The translations under genes and the position numbers were made by a program. Below the pieces are notes generated by a model. It had not been told where the DNA came from. It saw only the letters and a program-made list of their open reading frames with translations, and searched no databases. Positions 20,194 through 33,307 of a stretch of DNA of 64,000 bases are shown piece by piece (position 1 is the stretch's first letter; each line of letters begins with the position of its first letter). Source of the DNA: Polytrichum commune (Eukaryota > Streptophyta > Polytrichopsida > Polytrichales > Polytrichaceae); NCBI GenBank assembly GCA_950295325.1, contig OX485807.1:31469666-31533665 (forward strand), in the 5' to 3' direction.

Positions 20194-22856
20194 TGATAAT
20201 ATACATTATTCATTTGTCCTTCAATTTTGGTCAACTTCCCAACACCCTCACAACTATGCAACTCCAAACCATGATGCTCCTTCCTCCGCGCTTCACAATA
20301 TTACTAACTATGCAATTGCTAGGGGTTCCCCATGCCACTTCCAACACCACTCTCAACCATCAAACCCCACAATGATGAATTTACTTTCATATGAGAATGC
20401 GACTTTCCTCCATTGCTCCTCCATCCAATCCATACGGTCAACTCTCTCACAAAGGATGCATGATTGCCACGACCTTCTCTTATCCTTCAACTACTTCGTA
20501 GCTCCGTAATGTTCAATGATGTGAGTAATTGTTGATGGTGTTGTTCCTAGTTATCTGGCTATTATACGACAACTACATTATTCAATATGGAGGCAATAAC
20601 ATGTGCACGAATTGTAAGGAAGTTTTGGGCATGGTGGAAGGGGGTTGAACCAAGGATCTTGTGAATGCAAAAGCAAAAGTGTTAACCAATGAGTTATTGC
20701 ATATTATAATGTGAATTACTCTTGTGCAAATTTGAAGAGTTTCAAGAGTAATGCAACACCCTAGATTCATGTACTTACCATGTACTATTGGCGTATGAGT
20801 ACGATCATCATGGATTTGGCGTGAGGTTAGCTACATACTCTATTTAGATTGCTTTGGCACGACGTGATGTAAGATTTTCCCATTTTCAAGAAAATATTAT
20901 TTTTATATGTTTGTAAAGGGTGTTGCATTACTTTTGGAAGTCATTGTAAGTCCACTTGACACTATGTCGAGTGACGAAGACTTGTAAAAAGTGATTTGGA
21001 TTCTCTTGGTCATGGTCTTCGGATTGCCGACCATAACCATGAGAACTTCTAAATCATTTTCTTCTCTCACATCCTTTGGTCACGTGTGTAAAACAACCCT
21101 TAGGCCCACTTTATACTTGGGGCCATAATGAGGACTAGCCCTAACTCTAAAAATTTGGCCCAATAGGATCACTCAATTTCATGAAAGCCAACCCAAGTAC
21201 TTTATACCAGGATTGGACCTGAACACTCACTCATCCCATGTGACGTCCTAGATAGCACAATTTTGGGGCCAAACCTTTGGGCCGGCTTGACGAAATTGGG
21301 ACGAGCTTTTCCTCGGCCTAAACTCTCAACATGAGCCGAATTGGGATCAACTGTTGGATATTGAACATCTCTACCATCAGTCCATGAAAAATTAATTCCC
21401 TTCACCACACTATCCCTTCAAGAATATTGGGACCTAAAATCAGGCCTCATCACTTTACATGTGGCAAGGTTGGGCCCGCAAAAAGTTGATAAAGTTGAAC
21501 CGGATTGAGGGCTTGATTGCACATAAATTGGGCCGGTACTCAGGCCGACCCCAAGCCGGGTATAAAGTATGAGGACCCAATCTTCAAGCTTGAATGTTAG
21601 AATAAGGTCTTTTATTGAAGGGGTATTTTGGAACTCAAAGTTTCTTGCACCCATGGACTCAGCGAGCCCTAACGTAAAGCCAACCCTAATAGTTAGCACT
21701 TGTGCACGTCACGACCACGATCCACGTCATAGCCACATCAGGCTTACAGAGATTCTGACTTATGGTAGATATATACACCTAAATAAATACATTAGCCTAA
21801 GAAAAGCCCCCTTATTTTTTGGCCTATATGCTACAAAGTGTTGTCACATTGTGGTCATTCAGCACATTTGATGGCATCTAAAGAGAAAGAGGGGAAAACA
21901 CACACACAAACACACATAATACTGGAACTCATTGTATTACCTGGAACTAAAGTCAACAATTTGAAGTGCACTTGGCATGACTACCATTAAATGGGGGGGG
22001 GGGGGGGCTAAATAGGTAGCTTTCAAAGAAATTCACAAGGAATCTTCACTTTGACATTTTCTACTTAAATAAAACAAATTTTGAGTGCATAACATTGTAC
22101 AACACATGTCTATGTTTTGTGGGTCCGAGAACAAAAAGCCATCCTTGTAATTATCAATACTTGGATTGTAACCCCGTATTCTTGACACACCATGATTTAA
22201 TTTCGATTGTAAAGAAGTTCATCACCTCCAAAAGGGACGTCTTGATTTGAGTTTTAAAAACACATTGTCAGCGAACACCTTGCTATGAACATCTACGACC
22301 AAACTATTATCCATTGAATATGAGCATTGCAAAATGTTGGATTTAGATCTCAACCATACAGATGTAACCTCTGAGTGTTTTCGATAAGCATTTCTTCATT
22401 GTACATAGAAAGAATTACATTTTCATTTTGAGGATCTCAATCTGTTCAAATAATCAAATAAACCCACTTTGTTGATGTCTAAAGCTTAAGATGTGGTGCC
22501 TTCCTTTGGGAAGATGGCTCCTTATTAGAAGACATGGGAAGGGCATGAAGTGTAACAACAAAGTGTCAATAAGATAAAGAAGTCCACATAGATTTTATAG
22601 GAAAATGAAGATGTCAACTTTAACTGCACACATTGGAAGTCTCCCGATCCTGTGTGGTGTCAGCTCTTCATGCATGTGAGATCATCACTCTCAGAGCCAA
22701 CCTAAGCTAACATAGTTGACATCTAAATTTGATCACCATAGGAGTCACGAGTCACGTCATCAAATACTGCTGATTTTTTTTCTTCCTTATGTTAATATGG
22801 CTCTTGTGTGAATAGACAATTGTCATGTAAACTCACCCGAACTCCATCAATAACTG
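20194..22856. other. Unassigned sequence, 15-G run at 21,993-22,007
   Basis: Includes a GC-richer patch (21,180-21,720) with repeated GGGCC/TTGGGCC phrases and two moderate minus-strand open frames without recognisable domains. No gene called. Confidence 0.4.
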
Positions 22857-22864
22857 GTGATGTT

Positions 22865-23524
22865 CAGAGTTTGGGAAGTTTTTGAAGCCTTAGTGGCTAA
22901 TTGCCGGTAGTTGCTATGAAGGGTCGGATTTTTTCCAATGTACATCGGCAAGAGCCGGTCTTTTGTAAAATCAATCAGCCAATTGCCTATATTTTCATAT
23001 TTTCATTGGCCAATGTCCGATTAAATGGAATTCATATCGGCACTACTTGTTTAAAAAATGTATGAAAAGTTATTAGAAATCATTTCTTAGTACAAAATCT
23101 TGAATAAGTGAAAATAAAGGCATGTTCAAAACTTTAAATTTGAAGAGTTAATATCCTTGGCAGGAATTGAACCTAGCAATGCCTTCACCGCTTGAAGGCC
23201 AAGGGTCCCCCAATTCTTCATAGAAGCGATTGGATTTGGTCATGGAAAGGTTGCATAAATCAAAAAGTTTAAGGTTTAGGGTACTTCCTCAAGTGCATCA
23301 TCAGATGCCCTAGACGAATAACGCTATGGATGCTTCCAACTAAAATCCAGTAACTCACAAGAAGAATCGGCTACATTTCCGGGACATTTTCTGGTCCATC
23401 GGCTAATTGCCGGAGGATTGAAATTACAATCGGATTGCCATCCGATGGTTGGAAATTTGGACCGGCCATGAGGGGAAATCCATTGGCTGATAATGAACTA
23501 GCCGTCGGTTTTCCCTGAACATAG
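22865..23524. mobile_element. hAT-type miniature element, copy 1 (660 bp)
   Basis: Starts CAGAGTTTGGGAAG and ends CCTGAACATAG; flanked by an 8-bp duplication GTGATGTT (22,857-22,864 and 23,525-23,532). Copies 2 and 3 at 25,097 and 35,002 have the same length. It has no transposase; it would depend on a hAT enzyme in trans. Confidence 0.9.
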
Positions 23525-23590
23525 GTGATGTTCATGGTATGTTGAATAGATGATATCGAACATTGTTGTCAACATCATAACTTTATTAAG

Positions 23591-23743
23591 CAAGTGTGTG
23601 TTCGATCATGTGGGCCTTGAGAATATAACCATGGGATGTTCCAACCTAGTGTAGATTCATACTTAATTTGAGTTTCCTTGCACTAGGTTTGGGGCATCCT
23701 ATGGTTATATTCTCAAGGCCTACATGATTAAACGCACATTGCT
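23591..23743. repeat. Near-perfect foldback, about 60-bp arms and 30-nt loop
   Basis: GGCCTTGAGAATATAACCAT in the left arm (from about 23,613) is complementary to 23,701-23,720; complementarity extends about 60 bp with few mismatches. It could be a MITE or a small-RNA-producing hairpin. No target duplication was identified. Confidence 0.6.
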
Positions 23744-23744
23744 C

Positions 23745-25088
23745 AGCCCCTCATGTCATGTGTGATCATAACGTGGTCATGAACAATTCACTTTGATCCC
23801 TTTGACGATAGTTCGGATGGTTTTAAAAAAACAAATTCAACTACTCCTCTTGTCCATGTTCAAGTTTGCTTTGTTACATTACATAACGCGGATACTTTCG
23901 CAATAGAGTTTGTTGTTTTTGGATTGATTCAAATATGGGAGTGTGCTCTCAACTGGTTTATAGTGGAACCGGTCCGTGAACTAAAATTGTGTCCGCCGTG
24001 GTTTAGGGGCAACATATCCTAAACATGTTTATGTTTTAATCCCTATGTGCAAATGATTCCCAATTGACTTGAAAATTTGCATGACACTCAAACGTAGCAT
24101 ATCCTAAACACCGCTACCTCAAATTGCAAAGGTCCCTCCCCCCTCAAAAAAAAGAATGGTTTCAAGATTTGTGAGCTTATTTGAGTAGGTAGACTACCCT
24201 TTTTTTTTTTAATGAGGGTAACACTTTGTCATTTGGAGATGATTTGAGTGGAGATTTGATAAGAAATAACCAATCCTAATTGACTTTCTACATTGTTGCC
24301 CCTCAAGACCACTATTGACATTCCTATTATAATCTCCTACATAACATAACCTCAAAGTTTAAAACTTAGACTACGAGTAGTTACCTCTAACCTGCAAACA
24401 TCTGTACAGTTGGATTTGTCAAAAAAACCTTTAGATCTTTAGCTATGGTTGCTAAAATTGAGGTCACATTTTCTGGGCAAATTTTAGGGAAATTGGATGT
24501 GGGAAGTTGGGGGTTTATAATGTTATGAACAACATGGATTATATGCACTTGCTATAATATATCTTATACAGCCTATGTGCAACCGATTAGACCCCGACAT
24601 GACATGGTTGTCAACTGACCACCTTGTGTTGGCTGTGAGTGAGCCCATCTCATTTGCAATGTTGAACATGGACCAATTGTAAAGATTGATAGTTGGCAAC
24701 ATTGGCTGCATACTAGGGCCAATTTGTTCATGAGAACTGCTTAATGGTGCTAGGTTAAAGCATGAGATTACGGGTGAGGCTATGAGTTACAATGTTGAGT
24801 TTTGCACAGCATTGAAAATATTTATAAAAAATGTTAGACAATAGGATATTTTATGAGTCAACGATGTTTTTGAATGTGTGATTCAACTTACAAAAGCTCG
24901 CCGAGTGGAAGGGCATAATTTCTTGGAAGAGAGAGGGAATGATCTCATTCACTCATTCAACCTGAAAGCCCTGAAATAGTATGCATCCCAAATGTCACTT
25001 TGAGAAAAAGTAATTCGACACCGGAAATATCTTCAACAATCCTGAATTGGTCTACTCTGAGTCAGTTGATATGCATCGGCAACAACCC
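23745..25088. other. AT-rich unassigned sequence
   Basis: No gene, RNA or complete element recognised. Confidence 0.4.
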
Positions 25089-25096
25089 TACAGGAG

Positions 25097-25756
25097 CAGA
25101 GTTCGGGAAGTTTTTGAAGCCTTAGTGGCTAATTGCCGGTAGTTGCTACGAAGGGTCGGATTTTTTCCAATTTACATCGGCAAGAGCCGGTCTTTTGTAA
25201 AATCAATCAGCCAATTGCCTATATTTTCATATTTTCATTGGCCAACATTCGATTAAATGGAATTCATATCGGCACTAATTGTTTAAAAAATGTATGAAAA
25301 GTTATTAGAAATCATTTCTTAGTACAAAATCTTGAATAAGTGAAAAGAAAGGCATGTTCAAAACTTTAAATTTGAAGAATTAATATCCTTGGCAAGAATT
25401 GAACCTAGCAATGCCTTCACCGCTTGAAGGCCAAGGGTCCCCCAATTCTTCATAGAAGTAATTGGATTCGGTCATGGAAAGGTTGCATAATTCAAAAAGT
25501 TTAAGGTTTAGGGTACTTCCTCAAGTGCATCATCATATGCCCCAGATAAATAGCGCTCTGGATGCTTCCGGCTGAAATCCAGTAACTCACAAGAAGAATC
25601 GGCTACATTTCCGGGACATTTTCTGGTCCATCGGCTAATTGCCGGAGGATTAAAATTACAGTCGGATTGCCATCCGATGGTTGGAAATTTGGACCGGTCA
25701 CGAGGGGAAATCCATCGGCTGATAATGAACAAGCCGTCGGTTTTCCCCGAACATAG
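25097..25756. mobile_element. hAT-type miniature element, copy 2 (660 bp)
   Basis: Starts CAGAGTTCGGGAAG and ends CCCCGAACATAG; 8-bp duplication TACAGGAG at 25,089-25,096 and 25,757-25,764. Very similar to copies 1 and 3 throughout. A minus-strand open frame at 25,508-25,768 is a by-product. On the minus strand near 25,391-25,437 it holds a GGTTCAATTCC block like a tRNA B box. Confidence 0.92.
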
Positions 25757-25764
25757 TACAGGAG

Positions 25765-26550
25765 TCAAGGCTTTTATGGTGGATGGATTGAGATGTACAC
25801 ACTCGTATGAGATAATTCCCTCTCTCCAGTCTCACTTGCACATGGAAATAACATTCTTCTTTACAATGATATTATCTACGATTCTACATTACGATATATG
25901 TGTTGAGGCGGGTCATGAGTCTGTGAGCATTTCATTGCTCAGTGGCCCTTGTTGTTATGACAAATGATGGCCAGAGTAACTGGAACATCTGAGAGACCAA
26001 CACTCGGTCAACTTAATTAGTTTTCAATGTGATTCATGCATGAGTCCTTGCCCACTCTTTGTTTTTTGGGGTCAATTACTACAGTAGTTGGGGGTGCTTG
26101 AGGTGGCAGCTTGAGGTCCTCCAACACCACATGAAGGATTGAACACACTTGCCAAAGTTTCAAGCATTGAGTCATTGCAATCTTGGATTCAAACATCTTG
26201 AAGAGGGACTATCCAAATTTAGTCTTCTTGAGATTTTTGATTGGCTGGGGAGGACATCTCAATATCTTGATCTTACAAAGTAATCTAAACCTAAGACTCA
26301 ACAAATGAAGCAAAAGTTCTCCAAAATGTATGTGAAGTGCAATTGATATGCCAAAAAAATGTCCATTCCAAGAATCAACTTTATGAAGATTATCGGGCCT
26401 CTTGAAAGCCCGTAATTGATGAACTCCTAAAATAGCTAGGGCATTTAGAATTGTGATTCCAAAAAAAAAACACATCAAAATGAGTCATTGTCATTCATTT
26501 ACATGCTACCCACATCCTAGGAGACTTGAAATAGATCAATGAGTCTAGAT

Positions 26551-26582
<32 letters not shown>

Positions 26583-29500
26583 CTTAGTAGTTCTGTTGTT
26601 TTTTTGTCCGTTGTCGTAATACACAACATGGGGTTGCAAAGGTGTGTGCCATGACATTCAAATCCCATTGAATGCATTAGGATTGGTGCATTGTGCAATG
26701 TAATATACCGTCCTTGTGTATTTCACATATAAAAACTATGCTCTTTCATTTTGGACATTACTTACATATGAAAGGGCACTTGAGTTGGTGCATTAGTCTA
26801 AATTGAGGTTTCTACATGTAAACTTATTGCAATCCAATCACAAATTTTCAAAACATTGTATTTCACCACTTCAACAAACACTATCAATTGTCAAATGCAT
26901 GTCGTGCAACATGCCATGTTAATCCAATAAATGTCAAGAGTAGAAACATATCGATAACAATGAATATCATGGGCCACATTATTAAGCTTATTCGTGCTTG
27001 GGGATAATAACGTGGGTGCATGCAAATTTCCAACCCACCATATATAAGTATTGAAGTTAGATGTTATTGACTATTCTAATTATATTAATGTGTATTCAGT
27101 ATACAAATGTATATTTTTAGAAATACAGTTTAAGATTTTACTTGAGATTGTGAGTTCTATATATAAAAATGTATGTCAAGAGTGCACAATGTTGAGCTGC
27201 CAGTGATAAAGCAAACTGTAGTAGATTTACCAATATCAAGGTACATTTCACTGAGAATTTCATTGAGAAGTGAGAACATAATATTGACGATATCATCAAA
27301 AAGTCTAAATCACAACTGATTCTCCGGTTGAAGAACAATAACTGTGAATAGACTTTTTGGTTGTTCCACCTTGCCATATGGCTTTTGCAACGCTCAAAAG
27401 CCGGAGGTTCAGTTGTGACATCAGTGTCCGGCGGGCGAGATTTTTAGGCATAATCAGTTGATGTAACTTATATCCTCGTGTTCTCAAAGTCCAACCGGTG
27501 ACATGTTGACATCGTTCGATCTTTCTTTATTAATGTTGGTATATTCTCTAGATTCCAATCTTCCTGAAGCCTTGAACTTCAGCCAGTTATTCCTCAAACT
27601 TGGCCAGTTCATTGGACGACATCGGGGCTTCGTTGCCTTTTGTAATGAAACCACACCGCCAGTCAGTGTAAGTTACTTCCCACAGTCAACTGAGAGCCTA
27701 ATTGCATGCAAGGAGTTGCTCGGAATTGAGATTGGGAATCATGTCTCTCTCTGCTGCAGTCATCCTCTTGTTGAAAATCTTGAAACTTGAAAGACAATGA
27801 ACTTCAAAGTCTTCTCCAAGTCAAATGCAAACTTCAAAAGGGCATAAGTCAACACTATTTTGACCTTGAAAGCAATTACATGAAGTAATGATGGAACCCG
27901 TCTTCCGAAAGGAAGGAAGTAACTCATTCTTACTGTGAAGCCCAATGATTTTGATTTTGGTACGTTCATTGGCTCTTGGCCCCTCCATTGGCTGGCTCTT
28001 GAGGTGCTTTGAGCGAGGTTGTAGGAGACCCAACTAACGACATGGGATGACTTAGTATATGGCAAATGCGACAAGAGGTCCGCCAAGGTATATATATAGT
28101 ATGTACCCACGCATATATTTTTGTGGCGAGTTTATTCGGCTATTTTAGGTCTCTGTGGAGCGAACTTGTGGTCCCCGCTTCCTGAATTGTTGATGTAAAT
28201 GTGGCTGACATAATTTAAAGACCATGAAAGTTTGGCTTCATTTAAGAATCAATGTGCTGAAAAATGATTCCATCAAGGAATTGAAGCCTGGTCTTTCAGC
28301 CATGCCCTTTGCGATGTGGAACAACTGCAAAATCACATATTAGCACAATCCATTCAACACCCAAACATAATCAGTATACTAAGAACCTGACATGCATTGA
28401 AGACCAAGCCTCACCAATATTTTCCTCCGATGGCTTTGTCCAAATGTATCGAATACACCTTACACAAATGATCATGAAGGACCTGCACCCTTGAGCATGC
28501 CACACGGTTCAAAGTCTGACACCATAGCCTTACATGTATAAATTCATGCCTTGCCCCATCATGTTCCAAAAACTAAGTGCATATTCATTACATAAGGTAC
28601 CTTTCATAGAACTAAACATGTATTAGTTCTACATTTTCCAAGCCACTAATTGGTTGTGGCTGCTAACAACCCCTGACTTGTGCACACATCCACAACAATT
28701 GCGTTCAGAAACTACTTGTAACAAGATACATTAGAATTCATCTATTCTTCCCCTCCATAGCGAACCCTTCACGTTTTCCAATATGATATCACTATTTGGT
28801 AAGGGAATGTGTTTAAGGTGTAAAAGTCTTGCACAAACGTGCGGACCACCAAATCTAAGTGGGTTGTAAGTTGGTTCCTCAACTTGCTCTTCAAAAATGA
28901 CAAGGAGCTTAATGTTTTCTCATCTTCCACACACTACTCAACACTGGGACATGAGAATTTGCAAAAACTTTCATGAACTCGGAGAGCTTCGTCGAGATGA
29001 GGGCATTGCAAGAAAGCTTGCGCCAAAGGTGGGACATCGGGTTCTCAATTATGAGTAGAAACATGGCAGCTTGAGCATTTGATATCATGATGATTTTAAG
29101 GAGTTTTAAGGCTCAAGATATTAAAATGAGTTTTTAGCTATTGCATACAAGATTTTAGAATGTTGTTTTTGGGTAGGATGTTGATTCCTAGCATCATCTA
29201 TCTTGAGATAGTATTGTGGGCACTTTCAACTCCACATAAACTTTTCGACATTGAATCACATTAAGAATGACCTCATCTAATCAGCAATTGCTAATTAAAA
29301 AGATTGTTATCTCTAGTGTTGCCTACCCAAGTTAGCAACTGTCAGCTTATCTAAATTCCCTAGTAAAATTTGGAAACTAATAATTTCATTAACATCAAAA
29401 TATAAAGAGTTCTTTAATAAGAAACTAGACAACAATGATACATGACGTTTAGCATCAAGATATTGGTGATACTATATCACCCGTGTACAAGGCATGATAC

Positions 29501-29888
29501 CATTGTAACTCTAACCATGTCCATTTTGCACTAGTAACCATAATTATCATTAAGTTCCCAACAATAAGTGAAGTCCCCAAGTAGTTCCCAAGTGAGAATG
29601 AATGTATTTCAGATGTACATAACATAGATGAAAGGAATTTTAGCATTAAGTACCTCTTTAATATGACAAAATGAAGATTCAAAATGTCGCATTATCGAGT
29701 GCCATAGTTGTATTAAAGAGGGAGTTTTGAACTAAAAAGGTTGGTCTCGCAAAAATGTTTCGTAATATCGAGGGTGTCATATAAACAAGTGTTGTATTAA
29801 CAAGGTTAGTTGATTGTGCAAATTAGATGGAAAGTTCCATTTTTTGTGTATGATACAGAAACACATGCATTTTGCACACAGTCTAGGG

Positions 29889-29930
<42 letters not shown>

Positions 29931-30182
29931 GAGAGAGAGAGATATGAAGGCGCCATGGTATATTAGAGTGACATTCATATATTACCGATTCATAGATATA
30001 AAATCTCATGTATAAAGATACAATGCTTCAAACATGTTGTTTGCACTATGCTATAATGTAAATTAGACGCCCTACTAAAAAAAGATTTACAGCTGTAATG
30101 ACTTCTATGTTCCCACTGTGCATATGATTATTGTTGCTAGCAATTTGGCCAAGTGGTAAGCATGCTAATTAGAGTAGACATG
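25765..30182. other. Unassigned sequence with microsatellites
   Basis: Contains a TAG trinucleotide run (about 26,552-26,582) and a (TC)n(TA)n(GA)n palindrome at about 29,888-29,942. An open frame at 27,503-27,790 (+) has no recognised domain; part of it (near 27,560-27,610) resembles 43,475-43,525 in DNA. No gene called. Confidence 0.4.
29888..29942. repeat. Palindromic microsatellite (TC)n(TA)n(GA)n
   Basis: A TC run flows into a TA run and then a GA run, so the tract is self-complementary and can form a cruciform. Confidence 0.85.
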
Positions 30183-30598
30183 ACAATAACAACATTACAT
30201 TGAGTATTGTATTTAGTGTCATATGGTATTTTATGTCACCGTGGTAGCTTTCTAATGACACTTCTTGTGAGCAAGTTTACTAGTAATGTCATGCATGATT
30301 GAAAACTAGATGAAATCCATGCCAAATGTTGAAACAGAGTTTTATATATTCTGCATCCTAAAATTTTAACAACGAAATATTGTCATGAATGATTAAAATT
30401 TGGATGAAAATTCATTTAGTAAATGAGAGTAACCGCAAGATTGAAAACCTATAATGACCAAATGTTTTCTAAGGAATGACAAAGAATGTCAGATGTACAT
30501 TTAACGTTAGTGATACTACATGGGCGGTTTACAATTAGTGTTGAGCAAGAAAAATGAAAATAGTGACACTAAATACAATATTAGTGTAATGTTGTTGA
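30183..30598. mobile_element. MITE-like element with about 38-bp inverted ends
   Basis: The left end (ACAATAACAACATTACATTG from 30,183, then GTATTGTATTTAGTGTCA) is mirrored by TGACACTAAATACAATATTA from 30,564 to about 30,598. The 340 bp between has no ORF. Target duplication not resolved. Confidence 0.55.
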
Positions 30599-31921
30599 CG
30601 ATCCTAAGGCTGCAATTTGTTAAGTGTCGAGTATTGTGAGACCACTCCCACATGTGGACCCCATTCCCCCACGAGCAAACTTTGCCTACCATCCATACAT
30701 TGGCCTTATCTTATCTTCTGCCCATTTTGGTTGCATACTTTTGTTTTAAAAACTCAAGAACTATTGCGCATTGATGCTTGCATACTTACTATATACATGC
30801 TCCGAGATCTTTTTGGGGTTCTCAATTTCAATAGGACAAACTCTTGAAACTTTCTTGGCAATGTGAGCTCTACAATGAATTGGTGGGCATCAAAAGAACA
30901 AATGACTTCTCTTGGCTCCAAATGTCACTTAAGGTATGTGGGTGTTATTTGGTTTGTTTTTCATATTCTTCAACTTCTACTTATCAGATTTACATAACAA
31001 AACTCGTGTTGCATTAGCAAATCTATAATAAAACATCTACAAAACCCAAATTGAAAATTGAACCTCCCCATATTTAGTTATGGTTAATCGGAAGTACATG
31101 TTTGTTGATTTCATAATTGGATACATAGGGCCTCCCAATTGAGTGTAGAGTAGTTATCAATAATTGAAGATGTAGTCCTATCTCTTTTAAAATGTATCTT
31201 TATGATGTTTGCTCTTTGATCCTCGCCGACTGCATAACAATCAAATATAGGGGTTTGATTATGAAAATGAGCCACTTAAGTTCCATCTATCTTATGTTTG
31301 AGAGTAAGGTGAATAACTTGTTGAAGTGCCATTCATACCATATTTTCTTCAATTATGGCTCTTTTTTGGATAAGTATGTGTGTTTCAAGCTAGATTATGT
31401 AGTTCCATGTTGGAAAACAATCTTGGGGTATTGTTTGTATAAAGTGTAGATACATCTAGAGCTTTCCCAAAGCACGGATGGATAATAATCATTATTACAA
31501 CCAGAGTTCGTGAGGTGATACACTGCCCTTTAAGCTTCAGTTACACAACTTCTAGGCTTGGAAATGTCTCACTCAATTATATAAACACTTATTGAGTGAT
31601 TTCACCTTATTTTAATAAAGCTCGTCCTACATCATCATCAATTTATAGACATTTTAGAATAATCAAGCGCCAATCCTCCCCCCATGACTTAGTATATGAC
31701 TCCCATCCCCTACCCATCCTTTCGTCCACCTACCAAAGGTAAGCATGTCAATCATTTAGTACTCTTGTGTGGCCCATGAACGGTGCATGACAAAGAAACC
31801 TTTCATGTTGGTCATGATGGGGATCAATGTTCTTCAATCTCTTCCTTCATGAGCCTTGGAGCTCTAGATCATGTGCTATCTTTCATTGGGAGGTGTCGTG
31901 GAGACCGGGGGGGGGGGGCAC
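30599..31921. other. Unassigned sequence
   Basis: No gene recognised; a 12-G run lies at 31,907-31,918. Short open frames (30,617-30,847; 31,192-31,449) carry no recognisable domain. Confidence 0.4.
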
Positions 31922-32166
31922 TCTTCATTGGAGACCTAAATGATGTGCGGGTGGGTCTGAGATGACTTCATTTAGGTCTCCAATGAAGAGTCCCCCTCTC
32001 CCCCTTTCAATGAAGAGTCCATCTTCATTGGAGACCTAAATGATGTGCGGGTGGGTCTGAGATGACTCATTTAGGTCTCCAATGAAGAGTCCCCCTCTCC
32101 CCCTTTCAATGAAGAGTCCATCTTCATTGGAGACCTACATGATGTGCGGGGTGGGTCCGAGATGAC
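31922..32166. repeat. Tandem array (period 99-100 bp) of a hairpin-forming unit
   Basis: TCTTCATTGGAGACCTAAAT starts at 31,922 and 32,022, with a one-base variant at 32,121. Each complete unit also holds the complement (ATTTAGGTCTCCAATGAAG), so it folds with a stem of about 20 bp around GTGCGGGTGGGTCTGAGATG. Two full units and one partial unit are present. Confidence 0.85.
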
Positions 32167-32978
32167 CCTACACTACCATGTGATAGTGAAGAGGTACCCA
32201 TTTTCGAATGGAGTGGTAGCTGGCAGTTCGATTTCTGCTATGGAATCTTCTCTCTACTTGATGGGAAAAACTATCTAGGTAAGTAGGAAGCCAAGAGCCC
32301 ACCCATTGCAAGGTAGGTAGTAAACCCCACCCTGCACCAAGAGGATTCTTGAGCAAGGTGGGGCCAACGGGCTCAAATTTATGTCGGATTGCCTGAAGTT
32401 GGTTATTCATTTATTTATGCGTAGGGTGACTAAAATTAAACCCCCTATATGCAAGAATTCTATAGAGAAAACAACTATATACATACAGTATGCTAGAAAA
32501 TGGACTCATGTATTTATATTGAACTTTCATTCTTTCAATGTGATAAATGCCTCCACTACATACATAATATAAAAATGTTAAAATAAATATGCGCTTATTA
32601 TATACATGTCAAGTCATTGGGAATTATTGTCATATGAGAATAATGGATGAAGACAAATTTGGATTCAACTAACATATGTATTGGCATTTTTTTTTCTCCA
32701 AACCTTCCGGCTCTTTTTTGTACATCTACCTTTACTTCAAAGTTTTTAAGAGCCTTTTTAAATGTACACACCAAAACAAAAAATACCATCCCTCATGTAT
32801 ATTATATACGCTAATGCCCCAAATTATACTCCTCTATAAACTCATGTTAGTTTTTACATGGCACAAAGAGTCCACTCCCTAGGTGGAGACATCTCATATG
32901 ACAATCTACAAGGCCAACTAAGCTATATGTCCACCTGGCCTCATGTGGCCATGTTTCTTAATCGAAAACCTAAGCTTG
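32167..32978. other. Unassigned sequence
   Basis: No gene recognised; short open frames only. Confidence 0.35.
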
Positions 32979-32980
32979 TA

Positions 32981-33305
32981 CCGTAACACCATAGCAGGTT
33001 CATCACCTGGCGAACGAATATTTATTTTTTTTGAAAAAATAAGGTTCGTTTGCTAAAAATAGTTTTTTTTGAAATTCGTTCTTCTATTTTGAGGAAAAAA
33101 AAATTCGTCCTGGAACAGAGTAGATGTACCGGGATGACAACTTAAATTGATTTTTCCAACAGAGTCTGCTTCCCCCAACTTTCTGGATTTTCGTTCTTTT
33201 CATAATATAATTTTCCATAATTTCGTTCTTCATGGCTTGGAATTTTTGAATTTTTTCGTTTTTTTTTTGGAATTATTTAAGAACGAACCTGCTATGGTGT
33301 TACGG
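32981..33305. mobile_element. Stowaway-like MITE, TA target site, 21-bp perfect inverted ends
   Basis: CCGTAACACCATAGCAGGTT at 32,981 is exactly mirrored at the end by its complement finishing at 33,305, flanked by TA on both sides. The interior is very AT-rich with repeated TTCGTTC phrases and no ORF. The TA duplication suggests Tc1/mariner-type mobilisation. Confidence 0.75.
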
Positions 33306-33307
33306 TA

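Noticed and set aside
27503-27790. Possible small gene (95 residues)
   Set aside because: No domain, no flanking splice evidence or paralogue recognised; only weak DNA similarity to 43.5 kb.
30138-30175. tRNA-like A box (TTTGGCCAAGTGGTAAGC)
   Set aside because: No B box or acceptor-stem pairing in the next 60-80 bases; it is followed by the end of an inverted-repeat element.
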